A stretch of 64,000 nt of DNA from Tragulus kanchil. Taxonomy: Eukaryota > Chordata > Mammalia > Artiodactyla > Tragulidae. Positions within the stretch are counted from its first letter, which is position 1. Each line of letters starts with the position of its first letter. The DNA lies in contig JAIOJX010000031.1 of assembly GCA_022376925.1 (NCBI GenBank), positions 137,224,854-137,288,853 of the forward strand. The letters are read 5' to 3'. This document shows, piece by piece, positions 46,181 through 57,824 of this stretch. The notes beneath the pieces were generated by a model. The model was not told the DNA's origin, did not search any database, and saw nothing but the letters and a program-made list of their open reading frames with translations. A program made the position numbers and the translations under genes.

Positions 46181-48380
46181 TATATTGGCCAAAATACCAT
46201 TGTGAGTGTTGTAGTAATCAGTTGGGAAGTTGAGTAACAAAGCGGGGAGGGTGTGTGTGTGTTATCCAAGCCACTGAAAATGGTAAGAAGGTTTGTGGCA
46301 TTATGCACATTTTAGCCCTTTCTCCTGCCCAGTTTGTTGCAGTCTTATTGGGAGGAAACCTCCCAAATCCGGCTCCTCCCTTGGGAGAGAAAGGAAAGAG
46401 TGAAACTTGTATTCAATACTCTGGCGGGTCCAGTGACTGCCCGAGGGACTGGTTTCTGTCTTATGACATTAGAGCTAACGGCAATAGTGACATTGTTTGG
46501 ATATTAACTTGGAGACCATGCTGAAAACAGAGGCAAGCACTGCAGCATGTCAGAGCAGCAGGGAGCCTGAATTCTGGAGAGAGGCCTCAGGGGAATTATA
46601 GGCAAAAGAATACAACGCAACCAGAAACTAAAAGCTCCTGAAATGGAGCAGGGTAAGCTTCTTAATTAAATTGAGAATAGTGAAAAGCAGCTGTATATGC
46701 TGAAATAAATGCATGCAAACAAGCCCAGAGAATATGCCAAGGAAAGATTTGAGAAGTCCCAGAACCTTTAGGAAGGCTGATTAGAGAAGGTCTTCGCTTT
46801 CATGAAGTTAGTCTAGAAAGATTGGGAGAAGTAAGTAGCTCTTCAGTCAAATGCACAAGACTCAACAAAGGATCACAAATTGTTCAAAAAACAAGGCCAT
46901 ACAGACAAAGCAAAAGAATAAAATAAATCTCTAGAAAACAATCCTAAGAATCTCTTAAAATTGGACCCAACAGACACATACAGGATACTACTCCAAATAA
47001 AGAGAATATGCATTCTTCAAATGTTCTCCAGGATAGATCACTTATTAGATCACAAAACTCTTAAAACTTTAATTAACATTTTAATGTTAGCTTAAATTCT
47101 CTAAGTAGAATGAAATCATGCTAAGTGTCTTTTCTGACACAATGGAATGAATTTAGAAATCAATAGTAGAAGGAAAGATGAAAAATCCACATGTGGAAAT
47201 TTCAGTATGTGAACATTAAACAGCATACTCTTAAACAGCGAATGAATCAAAGAAGAAATGACAGGGAAATTAGAAAATATCCTACCCATAGCAAAAACAT
47301 ATATTGGCCAAAATACCAGGTTTTAGACGTGGAAGGTCAAAGCGGGAGGGTGTGTGTGTTATCCAAGCCACTGAAAATGGTAAGAAGGTTTGTGGCATTA
47401 TGCACATTTTAGCCCTTTCTCCTGCCCAGTTTGTTGCAGTCTTATTGGGAGGAAACCTCCCAAATCCGGCTCCTCCCTTGGGAGAGAAAGGAAAGAGTGA
47501 AACTTGTATTCAATACTCTGGCGGGTCCAGTGACTGCCCGAGGGACTGGTTTCTGTCTTATGACATTAGAGCTAACGGCAATAGTGACATTGTTTGGATA
47601 TTAACTTGGAGACCATGCTGAAAACAGAGGCAAGCACTGCAGCATGTCAGAGCAGCAGGGAGCCTGAATTCTGGAGAGAGGCCTCAGGGGAATTATAGGC
47701 AAAAGAATACAACGCAACCAGAAACTAAAAGCTCCTGAAATGGAGCAGGGTAAGCTTCTTAATTAAATTGAGAATAGTGAAAAGCAGCTGTATATGCTGA
47801 AATAAATGCATGCAAACAAGCCCAGAGAATATGCCAAGGAAAGATTTGAGAAGTCCCAGAACCTTTAGGAAGGCTGATTAGAGAAGGTCTTCGCTTTCAT
47901 GAAGTTAGTCTAGAAAGATTGGGAGAAGTAAGTAGCTCTTCAGTCAAATGCACAAGACTCAACAAAGGATCACAAATTGTTCAAAAAACAAGGCCATACA
48001 GACAAAGCAAAAGAATAAAATAAATCTCTAGAAAACAATCCTAAGAATCTCTTAAAATTGGACCCAACAGACACATACAGGATACTACTCCAAATAAAGA
48101 GAATATGCATTCTTCAAATGTTCTCCAGGATAGATCACTTATTAGATCACAAAAAACTCTTAAAACTTTAATTAACATTTTAATGTTAGCTTAAATTCTC
48201 TAAGTAGAATGAAATCATGCTAAGTGTCTTTTCTGACACAATGGAATGAATTTAGAAATCAATAGTAGAAGGAAAGATGAAAAATCCACATGTGGAAATT
48301 TCAGTATGTGAACATTAAACAGCATACTCTTAAACAGCGAATGAATCAAAGAAGAAATGACAGGGAAATTAGAAAATATC
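46181..48380. repeat. Duplication 15: 46181-47281 and 47300-48380 (period ~1097-1119)
   Basis: Copies start at TATATTGGCCAAAATACCA. The next ~50 bases of copy 2 are a compressed form of copy 1 (about 22 bases shorter). The spacer 47282-47299 is a degraded version of bases upstream of copy 1. Homopolymers differ (CACAAAAC versus CACAAAAAAC). The rest looks identical. Confidence 0.9.
46955..47281 (+). mobile_element. L1 ORF2 fragment (first, duplicated instance)
   Basis: The region between endonuclease and RT: ATTGGACCCAACAGACACAT, CAAATGTTCTCCAGGATAGA, GAAGAAATGACAGGGAAATT. It is cut at 47281 by the duplication junction and is complete from 48053 on. Confidence 0.75.
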
Positions 48381-49214
48381 TCAAGATAAATAAAAATGAA
48401 AGCAGAACACATTAAAACTTATGGATAGTATGAAAGCAGTGTCAGGAGGGAGGTTTGTATCTTTAAATGCTTTAAAAAGTGGAGAGAAGTGAATACTTGC
48501 AAACTCATTCTATGAGGTTAGCATTACCCTGATACCAAAACCAGAGAAAGACACTATAAGACAAAACAAACAAATAAACGATCCCGTCCTCCCAAAACCT
48601 CCAAAAAATTCCAAAATTCATAGAGAAAAATATATTTAATGAATATGGGTTGAAAAATCCTAAACAAAATATTAGCAAGTCTAAATCACTGGTACCTTTA
48701 AAGGATTATAACCCATGGCCAAGTGGGATTTATATCTGGAATGCAATGATGGGGTCAACATACAAAAGTCAATTTATCATACCAAATTAATAGTAGGAAG
48801 AAAAAAAAACACATGATAATTTCAATTTTTGCAAAAAAGGATAGTGACAAAATTTAAGAGCATTTTATGATAGAAGCATTCAAGAAATTAGGAGAGAATT
48901 AAGAAAGGCTATATATGAAAAGCCTCAGCTAATATCATACTCAATGTTGAAATATGGAAAGATCAGGAATAAGGCAGGGTGCTCTCATCATTTCTTTTCA
49001 ACATCGTAGTGGAAATCTTAGTCAGAGCAATTAGTCAGGAAAGATAAATAAAACACATTCAAATTGGAAAGTAAGAATAAATTTATATCTTTGGAGTCAA
49101 CATGATCTTACAGGTAGAAAATTCTCAAGATTCCACCAAAAATTGTTAGAACTAATAAATGAATTCAGTGAAGTTGCAGGATATAAAATCAAACCACAAA
49201 ATCAATTCTGCTTC

Positions 49215-49945
49215 TGAAAGGGTTTTACCTCAATTTGAGACTTCAACCCAGGGCCCAGACCTGATCGAACCCTGCTTGGGACTTTAACCCACAAAGCTGG
49301 AGCTTGAATTACAGCCAAAACCCTGTCTGGGACTTGAACCCACATGACTGGGGCTTGAACCTAGCCAATACCTGGTTTGGAACTCGAACCCACGTGGCTA
49401 AGGCTTAACCCCAGCCAAAACCCTGCTTGGGACTTGAATCCACGTAGTCAGGACTCAATCCTGGCTAAAACCCTGTCTGTGACTCAAACCCACGCGGCCA
49501 GGACTTAATCCAGCACTCACCCAATGTCTGGACCCACTGAGGCTCAGGTTCTTTGTGCCTCAATGCAGAAGGAATCCAGCGAGAGGCAGCGTGATAGGCA
49601 AGAAGAGGATTTATTAGGATAGGGTACTTGTAAGAGGTGCAAGCGGACAGACAGGAAAGCTCTGCTCTCTCCAATTGAGTGGGCAGCCATATATATAGGA
49701 TGGTAGAAGACCGCCCCCCTCAAGTAGATGCAGATGCAGGACATACATCATTGATTGCTTCTTCGTCAGCTCCTCCTTCATCAGTTGTTTATACCCAGTC
49801 AAGCCTGCTTTACTGAACAAGGAGCAGCTCTCCTGAGTTATTGTCAACTCACTGCCCTCCCAACCTTTCTCAGGTGTCTCCCTTCTACCTACCATCCCCT
49901 ACTAGGACTCTACAACCACCTACCTATTCTACTCTGTCCCTATCA
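49215..49945 (-). mobile_element. Solo ERV LTR in L1 (antisense), class I-like
   Basis: Bounded by TG...CA (TGAAAGG at 49215, CCCTATCA ending 49945) and flanked by a 4-bp CTTC at 49211-49214 and 49946-49949; a 4-bp duplication fits class I (gammaretrovirus-like) ERVs. On the minus strand a TATATATA box (about 49689-49697) precedes an AATAAA at 49615-49610 by ~75 bp, as in a U3-R layout. The R/U5 side is unusually long and holds a ~50-bp tandem repeat. No internal retroviral genes remain. A regulatory relic only. The family name is not known to me. Confidence 0.72.
49271..49521. repeat. Minisatellite inside the LTR, ~50 bp x 5
   Basis: A CCTG anchor recurs at 49271, 49322, 49371, 49422 and 49472, giving spacings of 51, 49, 51 and 50. 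Each unit holds a GGGACTTGAACCCAC-like word, a GTGGCT/CAGGACT word and GCCAAAACCCTG. Units are diverged 10-25% by eye, so the array is not freshly expanded. Its twin spans about 50401-50651. Confidence 0.8.
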
Positions 49946-50344
49946 CTTCTATACACTAACAATGAACAATCACAAAAGGAAAATAAGAAATCAGTTCTGT
50001 TTATGATAGCATGAAAAAATACTCAAATAAAAAGTTAATCAAGGAGATTAAAACTTGTACATTGGAAACTATGGAGCATGGCCTAAAGAGATAAAAGCAA
50101 AAAAGAAAATATTCTTTGTTTATGGACTAGAAGACTTCATATTTAAAAGACTTTGAGCAATTAGTCAGGAAAGATAAATAAAACACATTCAAATTGGAAA
50201 GTAAGAATAAATTTATATCTTTGGAGTCAACATGATCTTACAGGTAGAAAATTCTCAAGATTCCACCAAAAATTGTTAGAACTAATAAATGAATTCAGTG
50301 AAGTTGCAGGATATAAAATCAAACCACAAAATCAATTCTGCTTC

Positions 50345-51075
50345 TGAAAGGGTTTTACCTCAATTTGAGACTTCAACCCAGGGCCCAGACCTGATCGAAC
50401 CCTGCTTGGGACTTTAACCCACAAAGCTGGAGCTTGAATTACAGCCAAAACCCTGTCTGGGACTTGAACCCACATGACTGGGGCTTGAACCTAGCCAATA
50501 CCTGGTTTGGAACTCGAACCCACGTGGCTAAGGCTTAACCCCAGCCAAAACCCTGCTTGGGACTTGAATCCACGTAGTCAGGACTCAATCCTGGCTAAAA
50601 CCCTGTCTGTGACTCAAACCCACGGGGCCAGGACTTAATCCAGCACTCACCCAATGTCTGGACCCACTGAGGCTCAGGTTCTTTGTGCCTCAATGCAGAA
50701 GGAATCCAGCGAGAGGCAGCGTGATAGGCAAGAAGAGGATTTATTAGGATAGGGTACTTGTAAGAGGTGCAAGCGGACAGACAGGAAAGCTCTGCTCTCT
50801 CCAATTGAGTGGGCAGCCATATATATAGGATGGTAGAAGACCGCCCCCCTCAAGTAGATGCAGATGCAGGACATACATCATTGATTGCTTCTTCGTCAGC
50901 TCCTCCTTCATCAGTTGTTTATACCCAGTCAAGCCTGCTTTACTGAACAAGGAGCAGCTCTCCTGAGTTATTGTCAACTCACTGCCCTCCCAACCTTTCT
51001 CAGGTGTCTCCCTTCTACCTACCATCCCCTACTAGGACTCTACAACCACCTACCTATTCTACTCTGTCCCTATCA
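50345..51075 (-). mobile_element. ERV LTR, duplicate copy
   Basis: Second instance of 49215-49945 with the same CTTC flanks and minisatellite, from duplication 16. It should not be read as a 5'/3' LTR pair: no internal region lies between them, and the flanking L1 is duplicated too. Confidence 0.75.
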
Positions 51076-51750
51076 CTTCTATACACTAACAATGAACAAT
51101 CACAAAAGGAAAATAAGAAATCAGTTCTGTTTATGATAGCATGAAAAAATACTCAAATAAAAAGTTAATCAAGGAGATTAAAAACTTGTACATTGGAAAC
51201 TATGGAGCATGGCCTAAAGAGATAAAAGAAAACACAAATAAATAGAAAGATATTCTTTGTTTATGGACTAGAAGACTTCATATTTTTAAAGATTTTGCTA
51301 CTTTCCAAAGCAATCTACATAATCAATTCATTTTATACCAAAATATCAATGGCATGTTCTGTAGGAATAGAAAACCCATGCTAGAATTTATACAAAATCT
51401 CAATGGAACCTGAATATCTAAAACAATCTTGAAACATAAGAACAAAGTTGGAGCTCTCATATCTCTTAAATTTCTAAGCATATTACAAAACCACACTAAC
51501 CAAAACAAAGTTGCCCTCCTGTCTGGCATAATGACAAGCATATAGACCAAAGGAATAGAATAGAGAGCCCAGAAACACACCATTATGTATATAGTCAGAG
51601 GATTCGCAACTGGAGGGCCAAAGGCACTCAGGAGGGAGAGGACAAATGGTGTTAGGAAAACCTGATCCCCACATACAGTGCAATAAAGTTGTGCACCATT
51701 GGAAAGGCTGTAAATTGGTACAGACACTATGGAAAACAATACAGAGGTGT

Positions 51751-52250
51751 ATGGACTTAAAAAATATTCACAGCCTACAAGGTGAGAGTTGTGTTTTATT
51801 TGGTGGGAATTTTTAGAACGTCAAGCCTGGAAGACAGCATCTCAAGTAACCCTGAGAGAACGGCTCTGCAGAGTCACGGAGGGTAGATTGGAGGGGACAG
51901 GTTATATAGAAGCTTTGCAACAGAAGGCATGTAGTCTGAACATCAAAAGATTATTGTAAACGAGAGAACACCAGCTACTCCAAGTTAGGAAATTTAGCCC
52001 TTTTCTATACATGGTAAAGTACAATCATTCCTCAGCCTACTAGAGCCAGGATCCTGTACTTTCACACCCTGAGTTTATTCAGGGCGCACTTGGGTAATGG
52101 CTAAAGTCTGATAGTTGGTAGACGGTGAGTATTCTTTCCTTCCTGAGTTCCCTCTGGGCTCACCAGCTCACCATCCATGGAGGCTGCAATTGCCGGTAGC
52201 TATGACATCTTTTGTCTACTGATATAGCAGAAAATGTTCCATCTCTTTCA
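51751..52250 (-). mobile_element. Second LTR-like insertion in L1 (antisense)
   Basis: A ~500-bp block with no L1 similarity splits L1 text between 51750 and 52251. A GGTGT word flanks it (51746-51750 and 52251-52255). On the minus strand it has AAATAAAACACAACTCTCAC (polyadenylation region) and upstream TTCTATATAACCTGTCC (TATA-like), which fits an LTR. The family is not identified and the ends are uncertain. Confidence 0.55.
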
Positions 52251-52339
52251 GGTGTCTCAAAAAAATTAAAAGCAAATAGAATTATCATATAATCCAGCAA
52301 TTCCACTATTGGATAGTCATTCAAAAGAATTGAGAATTT

Positions 52340-52705
52340 GCCCCCTGTCCTGCCATGCAGAGCACTAGCCCTCCACATGTTGTCCTGCCACATACCCCTG
52401 GGCCTCTGCACATCACGATTTTCTCTCTCCTAGAATGCCTTTCCTTCACTCTTCCCATTGGGGGAAATCTCATCCATACTTCTAAGTTCAGCCATAACAT
52501 TCTCCTGTCCCTAAGGGAGTGTTCAGTTTTCCTATTCTGTGTTCCCTCAGTTCTTTATACAAAGCATTATGCCACAACGCTCTTTCAGTCTGCCCCTGAC
52601 TTATAAGCTCCCAAAGACCCAAAGGCTCTTCCTCTCTCGTCACTCAATCTTAGCACAGTGCCCATAGACTATAGTTACTCAATAGCATCTTTGGAATGAA
52701 TGTAG
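52340..52705 (+). mobile_element. L2 LINE 3' end
   Basis: Shows CCTGGGCCTCTGCACATCAC, CTCCTAGAATGCCTTTCCTT, TTAGCACAGTGCCCATAGAC and the terminal GGAATGAATG. It matches the known L2 3'-end order and is ancient. Confidence 0.72.
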
Positions 52706-52993
52706 ACACAAGTGTGTAAACAGTGGTAAGAGAATTGAGACCACCATGACTCAGATTGGGGGAGGCCACCTAGTCCAGTTTTGACAAGGTATGGCATGTG
52801 TATCAGTCATGATCCACAAGATAACTTTAGCTGGCACAAGGATGAATACATTTTTTAAAGTGATAAATGTATTTTAATCTTTCCAAAAATATATAACTAT
52901 ATCTCAAACTTGTACTTTTGTAAATCTCATTGTTTCTCATGAGGCTAAGTGAAAAGAAGGGAGTCAGTTTAACAAGAGCTACTGATTAATTGG

Positions 52994-53205
52994 GGGCTTC
53001 CCTGGTGGTCCAGATGATAAAGAGTCTGCCTGCAAAGCAGGAGATCTGGGTTCTGTCTCTGGGTTGGGAAGATCCCCTGAAGAAGGAAATGGCAATCCAC
53101 TCCAGTGTTCTTGACTGGAAAGTCCCATGGACAGAGGAGCTTGGCAGGCTACAGTCCAAGGGCTCACAAACAGCTGGACATGACTGAGCAACTAACACAG
53201 AACCT
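52994..53205 (+). mobile_element. Bov-tA SINE, full length
   Basis: GGGGCTTCCCTGGTGGTCCA start, GCAGGAGATCTGGGTTCTGT, GGAAATGGCAATCCACTCCA, GGCTCACAAACAGCTGGACA, GACTGAGCAACTAACACA end. It has the head, B-box region and A unit. Confidence 0.9.
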
Positions 53206-53209
53206 AAGT

Positions 53210-53624
53210 AAATAATACTATAGATGGTACATGGACAGAGTAAAACTCCCAGATGAGAGAAATGCTGAGTTAGTCTTTGGTTTCACCTTTGGTCAAAATT
53301 ATAGACTGATGTTCCCAACGATTCCTGGAGAATGAATGATATTTTCCATGATTCAGTCTATTTTTCAGTCTTCACCAGTAGGAAGGAGTAGAGTGAGCTG
53401 GTGGGGGAGATAAAGGTGTCTTCACTGGGTTTTCATCCGTCCCCCAAGATGCTGTCTTTGGTTTGGGGCTGAGTGAGAGATGCTGAGCCATTCTCTCAGA
53501 GAATGTCAGCTAGTTCCTTTCATAGCCAAGCTCATCAGCATTTCTGGTGATTGTGCATTGTGGTATCTGCAAACAAGTGATATATATTTCACAGGCCTCT
53601 CTATCAGGAAGTCTGTAAGATTCA
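53210..53624. other. No gene seen; single-copy sequence
   Basis: No repeat, exon or RNA gene is recognised. Confidence 0.4.
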
Positions 53625-55793
53625 CGTTAAAAAAGATGGGCTTTGGTTTGCTTCCAAGTCGTAGAGACGTAAGTCCTCTTTTAAACATGTTATTTATGCC
53701 CAGAGCTGACCTTACTGAATGGAGTGGGCGGGGGCAGGACTACCATGAGGGGTGAAGTGGGGAGGAAGAGTGAGATGGGGGCAGGTGGTAGTGGTGATTT
53801 TATATTACAGAAAGATTCTTTGCCTTACAAAAGGATTAATCAAAGGGTTCCTTTTAAACCAAAAGTTTCATGCATTTTAAAAAAGGATTTGATTTACAAG
53901 AAAGTTTTCAGGAACACAGCTGCTGGGCAAAGCAAGCTATTTACACCGACTTGAAATCCATTTTATGAGCCAGGAGTCTGGATGTCAGGGTGAGTGATAA
54001 AACTCCTTTCGTTTTTAATTGACGAGAGATATTGACTCACACAGTTAGGAGCCCGAGTCTTGGGCCTGGGCCAGTGTGTTTCTGTAGTAAATACGTGTGA
54101 ATGTGCTGAGTGCTTGAGTATTGATTCATTTATGTACCTGTTTGGCTTTTTCTGTGCAGGGCTTTGTATTTTGCAGCTTTAGAGCCAAGCTGGCTTTCAC
54201 AGAAGACAGTGTTAGAATGTACCAGGTTGTACAGCATGAATCATCTGGCTCAATGGCCTTTGGGGAGGGGCCTGGCTTTGTGCAGCACAGCAAGGAGCAG
54301 CCACAGAGACTTCAGTGGAGGGGAAGACCTGGGGGCAAGCAGGCTGCACAGGCAAGGAGAATGGTCTTTACCTTGGAAACAAACCTCAAGGCTTCTTTTA
54401 AGCCCTTCCCTCTCGATGTTGCCAGCTAATAGTTATCTCCCTCCCAATTGTCCCACTCCATTGAGTTTTTATTATCACCTCGGTCTTGTGGCAATTCCAC
54501 ACCAACCCTGACGGCCTTAAATAATTTCCTCTTTCCTGCTCCCTACTGCTAAGGCACAATGGCAGCGTATCAGGCTGAGAGCTTCCAGAAAGAGAGAGTG
54601 TCCTACTGCTGAGCCTCAGATCGCAACTAAGCAAAGAAAACCATAGAAGGTCTTTGTTGCACAGGTTCTAAGACCTACCTTGAATATTGTCCATAGGATT
54701 TCATCTTGGAGCGTTAAAAAGATGGGCTTTGGTTTGCTTCCAAGTCGTAGAGACGTAAGTCCTCTTTAAACATGTTATTTATGCCCAGAGCTGACCTTAC
54801 TGAATGGAGTGGGCGGGGCAGGACTACCATGAGGGGTGAAGTGGGAGGAAGAGTGAGATGGGCCAGGTGGTAGTGGTGATTTTATATTACAGAAAGATTC
54901 TTTGCCTTACAAAAGGATTAATCAAAGGGTTCCTTTTAAACCAAAAGTTTCATGCATTTTAAAAAAGGATTTGATTTACAAGAAAGTTTTCAGGAACACA
55001 GCTGCTGGGCAAAGCAAGCTATTTACACCGACTTGAAATCCATTTTATGAGCCAGGAGTCTGGATGTCAGGGTGAGTGATAAAACTCCTTTCGTTTTTAA
55101 TTGACGAGAGATATTGACTCACACAGTTAGGAGCCCGAGTCTTGGGCCTGGGCCAGTGTGTTTCTGTAGTAAATACGTGTGAATGTGCTGAGTGCTTGAG
55201 TATTGATTCATTTATGTACCTGTTTGGCTTTTTCTGTGCAGGGCTTTGTATTTTGCAGCTTTAGAGCCAAGCTGGCTTTCACAGAAGACAGTGTTAGAAT
55301 GTACCAGGTTGTACAGCATGAATCATCTGGCTCAATGGCCTTTGGGGAGGGGCCTGGCTTTGTGCAGCACAGCAAGGAGCAGCCACAGAGACTTCAGTGG
55401 AGGGGAAGACCTGGGGGCAAGCAGGCTGCACAGGCAAGGAGAATGGTCTTTACCTTGGAAACAAACCTCAAGGCTTCTTTTAAGCCCTTCCCTCTCGATG
55501 TTGCCAGCTAATAGTTATCTCCCTCCCAATTGTCCCACTCCATTGAGTTTTTATTATCACCTCGGTCTTGTGGCAATTCCACACCAACCCTGACGGCCTT
55601 AAATAATTTCCTCTTTCCTGCTCCCTACTGCTAAGGCACAATGGCAGCGTATCAGGCTGAGAGCTTCCAGAAAGAGAGAGTGTCCTACTGCTGAGCCTCA
55701 GATCGCAACTAAGCAAAGAAAACCATAGAAGGTCTTTGTTGCACAGGTTCTAAGACCTACCTTGAATATTGTCCATAGGATTTCATCTTGGAG
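53625..55793. repeat. Duplication 17: 53625-54711 and 54712-55793 (period 1082-1087)
   Basis: Copies start at CGTTAAAAA and end at TTCATCTTGGAG. Copy 2 is shorter in runs within its first ~160 bases: A5 versus A6, T3 versus T4, GGGG versus GGGGG, GGG versus GGGG, and GGGCC for GGGGGC. After that the two look identical. Content is single-copy, conserved-looking sequence without a defended gene. Confidence 0.92.
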
Positions 55794-56396
55794 CAGGCTC
55801 ATGATAAGATGATTATACTTTAAAAAAGCTACTGTTCTCAGAGGGTAAAGATATTAGAGATTCAGTTAGCAACGGCGAATATTTACTGAGTTTTGGAGAG
55901 GTAGAAGTTTCCTAGGGCATCATATTTTGCGTAAATAAGACAAAAGAAACCCGGTGGAGACAGACCTCAAGGACCTTGCAATCTAATAGGAGAGAAAGCC
56001 CAGGGTAGTTCGTGCATTATCCTGCCCGAGGACAACGTAATGGTTCAACATACTCGCTTCTTCTTTGGCTGTGTGGCTTGACTGCTTTAGCTGATGAAAT
56101 GTGAAGACACCTAAGAGAGATTCACATTTTGCTGGACTGTCTTCTTTCCTTCAGGCAAGTACATTGGTTCAATGTCAACTAGGCTCTAAGAACAAAAAAG
56201 ATGACCACGTAGGTGGTGATGCTGGAACAAAGTCCCCAGCTAATCTGTGGGGGACTTTTGTCATCTTAAGCCCTGACATTTTAATGGTATTTTCTGCCTC
56301 AGTGTAAGCTAGCCTCTGACTCACACTCTGGCTCAATTCTGTGTAGCAGCAAAGGTTAATCTTAAATGCTTTTCAGTTGATTAAAGCTAACTTTCT

Positions 56397-56585
56397 TGTG
56401 CTTCCCTTGTGGCTCAGATGGTAAAGAATCCGCCTACAGTGTGGGAGACCCTGATTCGATTCCTGGGTCAGAAAGATTCCCTGGAGAAGGGAGAGTATAC
56501 CCACTGCAGTATTCTTGTCTGGAGAATTCCATGGCTTGTGCATGGGTCGCAGAGAGTAAGACACGACTGAGCGACTTCACTTCCT
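56397..56585 (+). mobile_element. Bov-tA SINE
   Basis: GTGCTTCCCTTGTGGCTCAG head, GACCCTGATTCGATTCCTGG (B box), CACTGCAGTATTCTTGTCTG, GGGTCGCAGAGAGTAAGACA and CGACTGAGCGACTTCACTTC. Duplicates lie at 57511-57699 and, headless, at 58609-58779. Confidence 0.9.
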
Positions 56586-57510
56586 TACTTACTGTTAACT
56601 TATCTTCATATTATACTATAGCAAATATTGGCTAACTGGTTAGGAAATCAATATACAAGCGACTGGGGGAAGAAAAGGACCTTTGAAATTTGCCAGCTCA
56701 GGATTGACGGCCTTAAATAATTTCCTCTTTCCTGCTCCCTACTGCTAAGGCACAATGGCAGCGTATCAGGCTGAGAGCTTCCAGAAAGAGAGAGTGTCCT
56801 ACTGCTGAGCCTCAGATCGCAACTAAGCAAAGAAAACCATAGAAGGTCTTTGTTGCACAGGTTCTAAGACCTACCTTGAATATTGTCCATAGGATTTCAT
56901 CTTGGAGCAGGCTCATGATAAGATGATTATACTTTAAAAAAGCTACTGTTCTCAGAGGGTAAAGATATTAGAGATTCAGTTAGCAACGGCGAATATTTAC
57001 TGAGTTTTGGAGAGGTAGAAGTTTCCTAGGGCATCATATTTTGCGTAAATAAGACAAAAGAAACCCGGTGGAGACAGACCTCAAGGACCTTGCAATCTAA
57101 TAGGAGAGAAAGCCCAGGGTAGTTCGTGCATTATCCTGCCCGAGGACAACGTAATGGTTCAACATACTCGCTTCTTCTTTGGCTGTGTGGCTTGACTGCT
57201 TTAGCTGATGAAATGTGAAGACACCTAAGAGAGATTCACATTTTGCTGGACTGTCTTCTTTCCTTCAGGCAAGTACATTGGTTCAATGTCAACTAGGCTC
57301 TAAGAACAAAAAAGATGACCACGTAGGTGGTGATGCTGGAACAAAGTCCCCAGCTAATCTGTGGGGGACTTTTGTCATCTTAAGCCCTGACATTTTAATG
57401 GTATTTTCTGCCTCAGTGTAAGCTAGCCTCTGACTCACACTCTGGCTCAATTCTGTGTAGCAGCAAAGGTTAATCTTAAATGCTTTTCAGTTGATTAAAG
57501 CTAACTTTCT

Positions 57511-57699
57511 TGTGCTTCCCTTGTGGCTCAGATGGTAAAGAATCCGCCTACAGTGTGGGAGACCCTGATTCGATTCCTGGGTCAGAAAGATTCCCTGGAG
57601 AAGGGAGAGTATACCCACTGCAGTATTCTTGTCTGGAGAATTCCATGGCTTGTGCATGGGTCGCAGAGAGTAAGACACGACTGAGCGACTTCACTTCCT
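57511..57699 (+). mobile_element. Bov-tA SINE, duplicate copy
   Basis: Second instance of 56397-56585, through duplication 18. Confidence 0.9.
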
Positions 57700-57824
57700 T
57701 ACTTACTGTTAACTTATCTTCATATTATACTATAGCAAATATTGGCTAACTGGTTAGGAAATCAATATACAAGCATAGAATCTGGGAGGAAGAAAAGGAC
57801 CTTTGAAATTTGCCCAGCTCAGGT

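Larger units (their letters stand above)
49025..51293. repeat. Duplication 16: 49025-50154 and 50155-51293 (period 1130)
   Basis: Copies start at GAGCAATTAGTCAGG. The copy-1 end (AGCAAAAAAGAAAATATTC) is a collapsed form of copy 2 (AGAAAACACAAATAAATAG...). One base differs within the LTR (CACGCGG/CACGGGG). Each copy holds a whole LTR with the same 4-bp target repeat in L1. Confidence 0.9.
48053..52336 (+). mobile_element. L1 ORF2 body (sense), split by two LTRs
   Basis: Ordered L1 ORF2 pieces: linker (48053-48400), RT region (48500-49214: CCATGGCCAAGTGGGATTTA, GCAGGGTGCTCTCATCATTT), post-RT (49946-50154, then 51076-51750: CCACACTAACCAAAACAAAG), and the C-terminal side (52251-52336: ATCCAGCAATTCCACTATTG). 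It is interrupted by LTRs at 49215-49945 and 51751-52250. Duplication 16 repeats 49025-50154. All frames are broken. It is old; the LTRs are younger. Confidence 0.8.
55591..57822. repeat. Duplication 18: 55591-56704 and 56705-57822 (period 1114)
   Basis: Copies start at TGACGGCCTTAAATAATTTC, itself also at 54509, so ~200 bp exist three times. Near the end copy 1 lacks bases around GCATAGAATCTGGGAGG and one C of TTTGCCC. The rest is identical by eye, including a whole Bov-tA. Confidence 0.92.

Noticed and set aside
49271..49521. CRISPR-like or direct-repeat array
   Set aside because: Units are contiguous, diverged and without unique spacers, in a mammalian LTR.
49215..51075. A provirus with two LTRs
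   Set aside because: The two LTRs are part of a 1130-bp duplication that also repeats L1 flanks. No gag, pol or env sequence lies between them.
54121..54511. Overlapping 102- and 115-codon frames on the plus strand
   Set aside because: Two overlapping frames in the same GC-richer block, neither with a recognisable domain. No transcript evidence is available.
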